Below, one piece after another: positions 1-9,134 of a DNA stretch of 64,000 bases (position 1 is the first letter of the stretch; the number at the start of each line of letters is the position of its first letter). Source of the stretch: Siphonodentalium dalli (taxonomy: Eukaryota; Mollusca; Scaphopoda; Gadilida; Siphonodentaliidae). A model generated the notes under the pieces. That model was not told where the DNA came from. It saw nothing but the letters and a program-made list of their open reading frames with translations, and did no database searches. The stretch covers positions 138,391,989-138,455,988 of the forward strand of contig CP136068.1 in the NCBI GenBank assembly GCA_032622095.1, given 5' to 3'. The position numbers and the translations under genes were made by a program.

Positions 1-1210
1 TGAACCGATTCTTAAAATTCCAACGCCATCGATCGAGTAAAAGATATGTATATAACTGGTATATATTAAATTTTATATTATATTTTAACGACACGCGCCT
101 GTGTTTAGAACTGAGTTTTAAAAAATTAGAGGCAACGGGGCCACCTTAAATCCGTGTTTACGACATCGCCACACCTTGTCAAGGTATATTTTTCACCTGA
201 TGTTGATAACGATACAAAGATATGGATATGATCAAAGGTGTCGTTTTATACGTTGTTCATCCACCTGCATCATCGAACACACAGGTCTATGTCACTTTAA
301 ATATCTCATCATCTATGCTATGTTATGACCGACAATGAATGAGAAACTGTCGCCAGTGTGTATTTATCGGTGTCGGTTGCCAACACTAATTACTCCGCGG
401 CATTCATGTTTATTCTCAACATGAGCCAAATCACGTACGATTATTATCTTGCGATGGGAGGAGTGAACAGCGTTTTTTTGCGATTTAATTTATTCAAGCT
501 CATGTATCAACACATGATTTGCAGCCATTTTGACCGACTTTGGGAGGGGTAATGTACTTCAAACCTATGCTGGGCCATATATCCTTGGCAAGACAAGAAT
601 TGTTGGTGTAAGCAAATACTGTACTTTGATCTGTTCGTGCCATTAGTCACTGATGAGTTGCGCCCCTTTGTTTGCAAACACAAATGCTATTTTTAACCAT
701 TGTTGTTTTACTCAAATTGACTATTTTTAATTCAAAAGCGGACCATGACACTATATTTGCTTCTTTTGCCCGATAAAGCTACGGTAGAACTGATCAGTAT
801 TTGAACTTAGCCTTCGCGAAAACAAACAAATATTTAATGCAGTACAGACATATATTATGAGAGCAAAAAGATTTCCAAATTGCTTTGGATTCCGGCCGCG
901 TTATGCGGCAGCACGATATTCCCCATTATATATGTAGTACTAAATGTCTTCCGATAACGATTATTTTGTAAGTTACTTACTTGTCACTATTCTGTATATA
1001 CGTGAAATGATTCCACACGAAGAATACTGCGATATTCACAGTGAACCCCATTGAAATAGGAATTGGCCATTGCGATTGACCCCCTCCCATGGAGCCTGAC
1101 ACATGCATATTACTATAAGACGAGCATCATTTTTATCACGAAACAACTCAATTATTGAAAACTCCCCACCACTGCCATCATCTCACGATTCATCTGTCCC
1201 CCTCCTGTCT
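1..1210. other. No feature recognised
   Basis: This is AT-rich sequence with only short open frames. I found no splice-bounded coding stretch, no inverted repeat with a target-site duplication, and no match to any repeat family seen elsewhere in the window. Confidence 0.6.
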
Positions 1211-1212
1211 TC

Positions 1213-1241
1213 TACTTTCTCACCCCTATCTCACTCTCTCC

Positions 1242-1279
<38 letters not shown>

Positions 1280-1283
1280 CCTG
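1213..1283. repeat. Pyrimidine-rich tract with (TC)n microsatellite
   Basis: The tract is almost pure C and T and ends in about 17 TC units near 1243-1276. The short Ser/Leu-rich open frames across it are translations of the microsatellite and not genes. Confidence 0.85.
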
Positions 1284-2549
1284 CCTCTTGCTACCCCTAA
1301 CACTATCTTCTCCCTGTTTCCATCCCTAACTCAAACTTAGTTATATATCTCCATTTCTCCTAAAAAAAACATTTCTATCCTTTCCCGTCTGATCGATACC
1401 CCTCCCTCGCTTATTGGGTAAGGGGCATATGTCGCCAAAGAGGAGAAGACTTCATATAAGCCCTCGGGCTTGTTGTCTGATCCTCATTTCCATACACTCT
1501 CTCTTATATTTTTGCATATTTGTATCATCTGTATATTATGTTATGTTGGATTTGGAAATAAAAATATGTTTACACTATTTGAACCAATCAAATAGTTATC
1601 ATAGCAATTTCAAAATGTTGACTTGCAAGCGGACGGACGAACAAATGGGTAGATATGTGGCTCCGACCTATGTGGCTAGAAATGGTAATGTGGCTTTAGT
1701 TTTTATGTGGCTTCTCAAGTAGCCATAAAATTTTATGTGGCTATCAAGTAGTAGATAGTGATAAAACTCCAGATTATGGATTCATAACCTGTTGGAATTA
1801 TAGCAGAAGAAGCTGATTAAAACTCAAAAACTTGCATACAGCAACTGGGACAGTGGAATAGGAGAAACTGACAGGTCCGTGATTGGGTGGCTAGCCACAT
1901 AAATGTCAGTCAGTGTCCGACATCTCCTATTGACGGGTCATGGATGTCTAAATCGATGGACTTTTTGTTTCCAAATTTTGAGTGACTACAAAATTAAATA
2001 AGCTGATTAGGCTAAATAGATCATTTTTAAACGTCCATCTGAAAGCTGTTACGTGGCTATAGCCACGCAACGGAAGTTATGCACATAAATATCCATTTTA
2101 CACAATCAATTTACACATAAGTAGTCATTAGTAAACACGCAGATGAAAAATTCAGGGGACATAAGTCGGACTATTTTACTATAGACAAAACACATGGAGT
2201 TACCTTCACTGAATATACGACAATAATGTTATGCATCCAAATTTATTACTTTTTTTCTGGAGCTTCACAGCTTTGTAAAATAAATAAACCATCAAACCAG
2301 TATAGTAACGCCATAATTATTTGACACAAGATACACTGACAGCTACGTCCCATGATACTTATTTTCTAATTTCCACACAACCCTCGAAATCGGATATAGC
2401 TATCTCATCATGTCGATTGAACAGTTTGATAAATCCACGACTGTATCTCAATCGATGAGATAAATATAATTATGGCAAGGGTACATAACGTTTCCACGAA
2501 GAGATAAAGCGCTTTAGTGATCACTCGTCGTGATTGGCTCACAGCCATA
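1284..2549. other. No gene; scattered TGTGGCT motif
   Basis: The stretch has no supported gene. The short motif TGTGGCT(A) or its complement recurs many times between about 1660 and 2070, which may mark a decayed repeat. Its limits cannot be set by eye. Confidence 0.4.
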
Positions 2550-2914
2550 TTAACCCTTTACCAAACAGAAGGGCCCTGTGCCAATGCATTCTCTTATATA
2601 TGCGAGTCGACCATAGGTCGCCTCGCATATATAAGAGAATGCATTGGCTTAACACATTAAAAATTATAAAATTGTTAAAGAATTTTTTTTAGGCCAATGC
2701 ATTCTCTTATATATGCGAGGCGACCTATGGTCGACTCGCATATATAAGAGAATGCATTGACACAGGGCATAACTGTAACTATCACAATGTGGTCAAGGAG
2801 CCGGTTCCAATGATATCCATATTTTTATGGTTCTATTGAGACAGACCGAAGATATTTTAGGCTGTTGAAGCTTTATTTGGCCGGTTTTGGCCGGTTTGTT
2901 GGGTAAAGGGTCAA
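2550..2914 (+). mobile_element. piggyBac-like double-hairpin MITE, copy 1
   Basis: The element starts at TTAA (2550-2553) followed by the left terminus CCCTTTACC and ends with the inverted terminus TTGGGTAAAGGG and TCAA, a one-base decay of TTAA. TTAA duplications with CCCT-type termini are the signature of the piggyBac superfamily. Two palindromes of about 62 bp lie near the left end (about 2580-2650 and 2695-2765), separated by an AT-rich spacer. The second palindrome is the reverse complement of the first. There is no transposase, so the element is non-autonomous. Confidence 0.85.
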
Positions 2915-3779
2915 AATATAGTTAGTAATAGTAATATTTATATTTATAAAATTTATATAATAATATTTGTTTTTGGGGAAGCAGGAAGACAGCCCGGTAG
3001 GGCTATTTTACCCCCAGCAATATCCTGCATTATTATCTTGTTATGTGTAAATTCCATTGTACTATCCATATGTGTATTGTACATGCAATTATCCTAGCAT
3101 ATCCTATCCGAAGAGTTGTACAGAATGTGTACAATAACAGGTGTGTGTAAAATATTGAAAAAGAAAACTGCATGTAGTCAGGCAAATACTATGGGAGTTC
3201 AACTGCATATATGTGTCTACACATACAGCTGTATAGTAACATGGAATATTCGCATGACAAAACATGGAAGAAAAGAATACTTTCCCAGTTTTATTTAGTG
3301 AATTAATAGTTAGTTATATTAATGATTCGTGTTATAATTACATAAACAATGCTGAAAATGAAATTTGTCTTCAACTGAGTTCATGACTGCAGGCATTTGC
3401 TGACATAATTGTTGATTGCAAGGAATTTTATGAACATATATTGGTGAAAATTTAACGTTTTTGACCAATACTGGGTTAAATTATAAGAAAACAAGGCTGG
3501 AAATAACTCTTGTTTCGACTAAGGTTATACATGCAGTTATAACCGAACAGTTTAGGAGACAAATTATATAACGCTCGTATGTCCTACTAAAACCCGACCG
3601 CAACGAACACGTCCCGAAGGGTCCGATCGAGATGGTTCGGGCACACTCGTGCAGAATAGACCTGTGTGTACCAAAGTTCCAATCCCCAAGTCGATATCTC
3701 GAGCGGAAACGGCACTATTAATCCATAACTTGCGGCCGAGTAAAACAATACTGACCGCTGTCTGACCACGGAAAGGGAC
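2915..3779. other. No gene; small GC-richer patch
   Basis: The stretch is AT-rich. A more balanced patch at about 3580-3780 holds overlapping minus-strand open frames of 64 and 92 codons. They have no recognisable domain and no convincing splice context, so I do not call a gene. Confidence 0.4.
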
Positions 3780-3842
3780 ATTGTGCCAATGCATTCTCTT
3801 ATATATGCGTGTCGACCATAAGAGAATGCATTGGCCTAACAA
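3780..3842 (+). repeat. Fragment of the double-hairpin MITE
   Basis: This stretch has the two arms of one hairpin (GCCAATGCATTCTCTTATAT and its complement). Most of the loop-side arm is deleted, leaving a collapsed palindrome with no TTAA ends. Confidence 0.75.
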
Positions 3843-3985
3843 ATTTTATATTAGTTTTTATATTATTATTTATTATAAATTAAAAAAAATGATACAAATT
3901 TGTGAAAGAATGTAAGAAATAAAGATAAAAAATGATAATTTTTTTAAAAGAATATAAGAACAAATTATAAAAAATGATCAAATTG

Positions 3986-5021
3986 TTAAAGGCACGTGCG
4001 GCCTTAATTGTCGAAAATATTCATATTTGTTCCAAACACCGTAAACAGAAAAACATTAAAACGCATACAGTTCCGTTCATATATACCATGACCATCGCGT
4101 AAACAGCATGTTGCCATAAAGACCTACTATATTTTACCTAAGCGGGGTCGGAAAAAAAATTCAGGCACGTATGGCATTTTTTCCCTTTCGATCATTTTTT
4201 GTACCCACCCACCCCCACCGCCAAATTGTTTTCCGTTTTTGACAGTTTTTTCCGACCATTTTTTGACACCCACCCCCCCCCTTTTAACACTAAAACAGAG
4301 ATTTGCGGGGGGAAATTCACTGTAAACAGCTGTATGTGAATTTCTGTGCATACTATTTATCATGGATGTTAACATGGACATGTAAATAGGAATGAGTCAT
4401 TTTGAGGTCATTCGGCCAAAAAAACATGGCTGCCAGCGGCCATCTTGGATTTCAAAATTTGCAACAAAATACAACACGATAACTGCCTGCAGTCAGTTTA
4501 CAGTTAGAATTACACTATTTCGCTCATTCAAAGTGGTTTTGAAGCCCAACTCTTTGCCAAAACACTAAAAAACAAGCAGGATTTATTTTTTTTAGTTGCG
4601 GAAAAAATTGCTTGTTGGTGGCTTTGACCACCCACCCACGCCGGAATTTTTTTTTTCACCCCCCCCCCCCCTGAAGCAAGAGCCTGATTGTGTTACAGAA
4701 GACAGCACAATGTTACTGGCTAATCACACACAAATGGCATAAACGCTCTTTATTAGTTCCATATCAGGTATTCACCAACAACGAACGCTCTTTATGTTTA
4801 CCATCATAATATAAACAAACACCAGAAAAGTAACTTTTTATGCTTTTGTTTACATAACAATGGTCAAACATATGACCATAACATACTGTTTATGCGATAT
4901 TTCTTATTTGTATACGGACAAAGTCTATCTACATTTTGATGTTCTTTCTGTTTGTGGCGGTTTTTGACGGGTGGAGATATTTTCACAGGATACCCACCGC
5001 CAAGGCCAACCGTGTCTTTAA
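3986..5021 (+). mobile_element. TTAA-flanked element (AGGCACGTG family), interrupted
   Basis: The element is bounded by TTAA at 3986-3989 and 5018-5021, with imperfect inverted termini AGGCACGTGCGGCC and AGACACGGTTGGCC. A poly-G-ended element occupies 4143-4673. Removing it leaves about 505 bp that match, in reverse orientation, the uninterrupted copy at 57328-57820. TTAA duplications fit piggyBac or Kolobok-type transposition. No transposase is present. Confidence 0.8.
4143..4673 (+). mobile_element. CAGGGG...CCCCTG element, short form, copy a
   Basis: The element has a G-rich left end leading into GTCGGAAAA and AGGCACGTATGG, and a right end ...CACCCCC(n)CTG. It is inserted in the TTAA element at 3986-5021. 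Comparison with the empty relative at 57.7 kb shows the host sequence continuing across the site. The left duplication is partly lost: AAGC remains on the left and AAGCAAG stands on the right, consistent with an original 7-bp duplication. The family is the same as at 39342 and 49371. Confidence 0.8.
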
Positions 5022-5025
5022 TGAA

Positions 5026-5420
5026 TGTAAGCTGAATGATAAAAAAAAAAATATTTAAAAAAATGTTAAAATTGTTAAAGAATGTAAGAAAAAATAATAA
5101 AAAATGGTTAGGCTAATGCCTACTCTTATATCCGATGCAACCTATATGGTAGACTCGCACATATAAGATAATGCATTGGCATGCATGTGATAAAATTGGT
5201 AAGAAAATAATAAAAAAATTGTTGTAAGAAAAATTATTAAAAAATTATCAAAATTGTAAACGAAGTAAGCTAAATGATAAAAAAAAATATTTAAAAAAAT
5301 GTTAAAATTGTTAAAGAATGTAAGAAAAAATAATAAAAAATGGTTAGGCTAATGCCTACTCTTATATCCGATGCAACCTATATGGTAGACTCGCACATAT
5401 AAGATAATGCATTGGCACAG
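5026..5420. repeat. Tandem duplication (236-bp period) holding decayed hairpins
   Basis: Two direct copies of a segment of about 150 bp start near 5026 and 5263. The landmark GGTTAGGCTAATGCC stands at 5106 and 5342. Each copy contains a diverged version of the MITE hairpin (CTCTTATAT...ACATATAAGA...TGCATTGGCA). This is an old, degenerate relative of the MITEs at 2550 and 5587. Confidence 0.75.
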
Positions 5421-5586
5421 GGTCTTTAATGTTGCGCCAGCGCAGCTCCCGTCATGAAAGGTTTAATGGCTAATTGAGTGGCAACCAACTATAGTATTCC
5501 GTGCATTGATAGCTTATGATTAAATTATATAAGATATGGAAAACATGCAATATACATGAAACTGTCCACCAAGTGGTGCTCATAAC

Positions 5587-5975
5587 TTAACCCGTTACCC
5601 AACAGAACGGCCCTGTGCCAATGCATTCTCTTATATATGCGAGTCGACCATAGGTCGCCTCGCATATATAAGAGAATGCATTGGCTTAACACATTAAAAA
5701 TTATAAAATTGTTAAAGAATGTAAGAAAAAATGGTAAAAAAAGATTTTTTTTAGGCCAATGCATTCTCTTATATATGCGAGGCGACCTATGGTCGAATCG
5801 CATATATAAGAGAATGCATTGGCACAGGGCTAACTGTAACTATCACAATGTGGTCAAGGAGCCGGTTCCAATGATACCCATATTTGTATGGTTCTATTGA
5901 GACAGACCGAAGATATTTTAGGCTGTTGAAGCTTTATTTGGCCGGTTTTGGCCGGTTTGTTGGGTAAATGGTTAA
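5587..5975 (+). mobile_element. piggyBac-like double-hairpin MITE, copy 2
   Basis: TTAA lies at 5587-5590 and 5972-5975. The termini are CCCGTTACCCAACA and TTGGGTAAATGG, each with one or two changes from the other copies. The two hairpins are close to perfect, and the spacer is longer than in copy 1. The downstream half (GGAGCCGGTTCCAATGATA and on) matches the other copies closely, which implies recent spread. Confidence 0.9.
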
Positions 5976-6007
5976 ATTATACCTGCATCCAAATTACCTA
6001 TAGCCAT

Positions 6008-9000
6008 ACTTCTTCTTCTTTCTTGTAATTTCCCTCGCTGATTTGTCGAGGCACCGAGACTTAGATGCAAGTCCGTGAAGTCCTAAACAATGTCAATAAT
6101 CATCAATCAATAAGAAATCATCAATGGAATCATCAGTGGAACACATTCACACGCGTCAATGTTAGTATGATTAGTTTATGCATTTGGCATTAGTTCATTT
6201 CAAGACATTGTTTGTTCGTATTAGTCATAGATATTTAATTTGTGCTGTTTACTTATTGAAAGTACATGTATATATTTTAATGTGTGTGGGAGGACCCAGG
6301 CTCTAGCATGAGGATGTCTTTAGTACGTTCGTTCTCTTGAGGTGGATCTTCTCCAGGAATTGTCTGCTGATGAGCTCGATCTTCTCCAGTTCTTGGATGC
6401 TTGGTGTGTAGATCTGTTTGATGTCTGCATGCGTTACGTCTAGGATGAGTTGTGTGAATGTATGTGGATCTTCGAGTGATATGGAGTCTTTCATTGTGTT
6501 GATTGTAGAGTAGATAATCTCTTTGGTATGGTATCTTATGTGCTCGTAGGTGGGGCATTCAGCGATGAAGTGTTGTCTCGTTTCAGGTGCAGTATTGCAG
6601 AGTTTGCATGTTGGGTTAATGTTGTGCTGGTTGAAGATGGCCTTGTTCGTCTGTAGTGTGTATGTCCCTGTCAGCAGTCTGGCTTTTATTTCAGCTCGGC
6701 TGGCGTCCTGTAGATTTGGTCTCACCGTGTTGTATACGTGGTGTGTCTTCTTGATGTTTACCGAGTGGGGGTTCAGATATTTGAGACTGGATTTTGTTTG
6801 TATCTCTTGCCTCCATCTCTCCTCTACCGTATAGGCTATCTTTGAGTTGAGGTCTTTCTTCCACTGTTCTTTTGGTGGGGGGTTGTTCAGCAGATGGTAT
6901 GCCGAAGGTAGCCCATATATGTTCAAGATGTGGCGTACATTGGAGTACCAGCTATCGTCGTTGATGTTTCGGACCGCCAGTTGTCGTATCGCTATATCTC
7001 TCTCGGTACTGTCTTGGTGGCTTATGATGCGATGGAATAGATTGAGGGTATTTCGATGGATGACTGTTGTGATTGGAATGATTCCCATGAGGGACAGCAC
7101 TGCCACCGATGCTGTTCTGGTTGGGAAGTGCTGCATCTGACGAAGCATTCTGATTTGTTGTGATTCAAGTTTTTCCATTTGTGTGGTATTGATATGAAGC
7201 ACTTCCAGTCCGTATGTAACTCTTGGGATGACGTAGAGCGACCAGAATTGGGCTTTCAGATGTTGTGTGACGCCGGTTTTCCCGTGTAGGCCTGCTCCCA
7301 TGAGTGAGTAGGCACATCTTCTGCAGGAGTTTATCTTCGTGTCGACGTCTACGGAGTTGTCACGGTTCCTGTCGATGCCGAGATGTTTTACGACTGGAGG
7401 TGAGTTGATAGTGTTGTTGAATAGGGAGAGTGGATGTTGTGGTTCTGCTTTCTTCTGAAGGTATTTGATGACCGCACTCTTTTCCGGGTTAATCCCATAC
7501 CGTTCTGAACTGGAGTAGGTTTCTACCTTAGTTAGCATTCGTTGCATGTCTGCGGAGTTGTGAGCCAGGAGAGCGATGTCGTCTGCACATGTAATGTGTG
7601 GGATTTGTATGGTCCCGATTGTTGCTCCGGTGTATTTGTCTTCTAGGTCCAATAGTAGAGGGTTGTTGAAGTGTTTATAATGTAACGAGGAGAGCACGCC
7701 TCCTTGCCGGACACCCTGTTGTATCTTGAAGCAGCCCGACAGCTGTCCGTTCCATTTTACCTTTGACGTGGCATCATCGTAAAGATTTTGTATGAGTGTC
7801 CATTCCTTTCCTCGAACGCCGTCATGGAAGAGTTTGCTTAGTAGGAGGTTGTGGTCGACTACATCAAATGCTTTTTGAGCATCTAGAGTGGTGAGAATCA
7901 GGTTTTTCTTCTTTATTTTAGCTTCGTTGATGGTTTCAGTGACAATGAGTGCTGCGTTGAGTGATGACCTGCCTTTGGTGAAGCCAGTTTGGAGTTCTGA
8001 TTGTTTTCTTTCAAATACTGGGGCATGCCGCTTGCTTAGGACATGCTCCAGGGTCTTCAGTAAGGTTGTTGTGACTGTGATACCTCTATAATTTGAGGGG
8101 TTGTGAACATCGTTCTTTTTATGGACTGGTGTGATGAATCCTTCTTTCAGTATCTGTGGGATAGATCCATCACGTAGGAAACTATTCAGCAGGTCCGTCA
8201 AATACGGGGTGATGATGTTTTTCGCCATCTTCAGGTGTTCAGCTGTCAGTCCCATCACATCAGCAGCCTTGTTGTTGTTGAGACTCGCAATTGCAGCAGT
8301 GACTTCATCGGGAGTTATCACTTCGTACCGCTGCTCGGTTGAGCATAATTGTTCGATGAAGGGCAAGTCCATTTCGATAGGCGTCTTGTGCGCTTTATCA
8401 AAGTTCGGATTGTCCGAAGGAGTTGCTAGCCCAGCAAAGTGCTTCTTCCATCCATCCAGGATGTCCTCGGAAGTTGATAGGGTGCTGTTGTCCACTATTA
8501 GTTCGGTTATAGGATCGGTTGAAGTTTTCCTTTGCATGCTGACTAGACGATGGAATGATTTTGGGTCTCCAGACGCCGACATGATTTCCTCGAGACATTC
8601 GCGTCGTCGTTTCGCTGCTTCTTGCCGGAACAATTTGCTTAATCCTTTCTTCTTCTTCCTCATTTCGATGTACATCGGGTTCGGATGTGCTGGTCTCCCA
8701 GCTTCTTTCCAGGTCCACAGTGCTTTTCTGTTGTTATCCACAGCATGCTTAATTTCTGCGCTCCATGGCTTCGGTTGCTTTGGTTTCACAACAATCTCAT
8801 GTTTGTAACTGGGAATGCTTGCTCTGGTCGCTTTCTGTAACGTGGCGATTAGGTGATGGATTTGAAATAATGTATCCGCTTTGGTTGTGGGTGAAGCTGG
8901 AGGTGGAAGTAGGTTGTCTTTGATGGTTGCGATGTAGAGTTGTTTGTCGCATTGGTTCCATTTTGGTTTTGGGTGGATGACGATGCGTTGTTTTTTCTCT

Positions 9001-9134
9001 GTGGTGGATATTGTGAGTGACGACAATACTGGTGTATGGTCGGAGGTGTTCGTTTCGTGTTCGTCTTCTGCTTCTATTCGGGTGATGTTTTTCGCTGCAA
9101 TGTTGTTGAGGTTCGAGTGCGACACATCCATTTA
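6008..9134 (-). mobile_element. 5'-truncated non-LTR retrotransposon (LINE)
   Basis: A minus-strand LINE holds one long ORF (6303-9131) and a 3' UTR of about 290 bp that ends near 6008 in a short GAA-type simple repeat (CTTCTTCTTC on the plus strand). A simple-repeat tail is the usual product of target-primed reverse transcription. The 5' end lies just above the ORF: the codon upstream of the first ATG is a stop, and most of the endonuclease region is missing. I could not find an unambiguous target-site duplication. The clade is not assigned. Confidence 0.9.
6303..9131 (-). CDS. LINE ORF2-type protein: endonuclease remnant, reverse transcriptase, C-terminal zinc knuckle
   Basis: The ORF is 942 codons, uninterrupted and ends in TAG. 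The protein starts near the end of an APE-type endonuclease: SDHTP at about residues 30-34 matches the conserved C-terminal His motif of that domain. The reverse transcriptase follows with NNNKAADVMGL (about 286-295), YRGI (about 348), the catalytic motif TTLDAQKAFD (Asp at about 417), GVRQGGVLS (about 473) and CADD (about 515-518). CADD keeps both catalytic Asp but has Cys where most LINEs have Tyr or Phe. A CCHC-type knuckle (CKLC...H...C) sits at about 842-859. Known role: nicking and reverse transcription of the element's own RNA. A 5'-truncated copy would not mobilise itself. The ATG used is only the first in frame; the natural start was upstream. The long antisense frame at 8131-8808 is its shadow. 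Confidence 0.93.
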   Translation of the reverse strand: MDVSHSNLNNIAAKNITRIEAEDEHETNTSDHTPVLSSLTISTTEKKQRIVIHPKPKWNQCDKQLYIATIKDNLLPPPASPTTKADTLFQIHHLIATLQKATRASIPSYKHEIVVKPKQPKPWSAEIKHAVDNNRKALWTWKEAGRPAHPNPMYIEMRKKKKGLSKLFRQEAAKRRRECLEEIMSASGDPKSFHRLVSMQRKTSTDPITELIVDNSTLSTSEDILDGWKKHFAGLATPSDNPNFDKAHKTPIEMDLPFIEQLCSTEQRYEVITPDEVTAAIASLNNNKAADVMGLTAEHLKMAKNIITPYLTDLLNSFLRDGSIPQILKEGFITPVHKKNDVHNPSNYRGITVTTTLLKTLEHVLSKRHAPVFERKQSELQTGFTKGRSSLNAALIVTETINEAKIKKKNLILTTLDAQKAFDVVDHNLLLSKLFHDGVRGKEWTLIQNLYDDATSKVKWNGQLSGCFKIQQGVRQGGVLSSLHYKHFNNPLLLDLEDKYTGATIGTIQIPHITCADDIALLAHNSADMQRMLTKVETYSSSERYGINPEKSAVIKYLQKKAEPQHPLSLFNNTINSPPVVKHLGIDRNRDNSVDVDTKINSCRRCAYSLMGAGLHGKTGVTQHLKAQFWSLYVIPRVTYGLEVLHINTTQMEKLESQQIRMLRQMQHFPTRTASVAVLSLMGIIPITTVIHRNTLNLFHRIISHQDSTERDIAIRQLAVRNINDDSWYSNVRHILNIYGLPSAYHLLNNPPPKEQWKKDLNSKIAYTVEERWRQEIQTKSSLKYLNPHSVNIKKTHHVYNTVRPNLQDASRAEIKARLLTGTYTLQTNKAIFNQHNINPTCKLCNTAPETRQHFIAECPTYEHIRYHTKEIIYSTINTMKDSISLEDPHTFTQLILDVTHADIKQIYTPSIQELEKIELISRQFLEKIHLKRTNVLKTSSC

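Noticed and set aside
5525-5900. ORFs repeating IYKRMHW on both strands (also at 35824-36175, 41568-41834, 47100-47423)
   Set aside because: They are translations of the palindromic MITE hairpin, which reads alike on both strands.
8131-8808. 225-codon plus-strand ORF
   Set aside because: It lies antisense to the LINE ORF at 6303-9131. Its hydrophobic, Ser/Phe-rich composition is what the reverse complement of the LINE codons gives.
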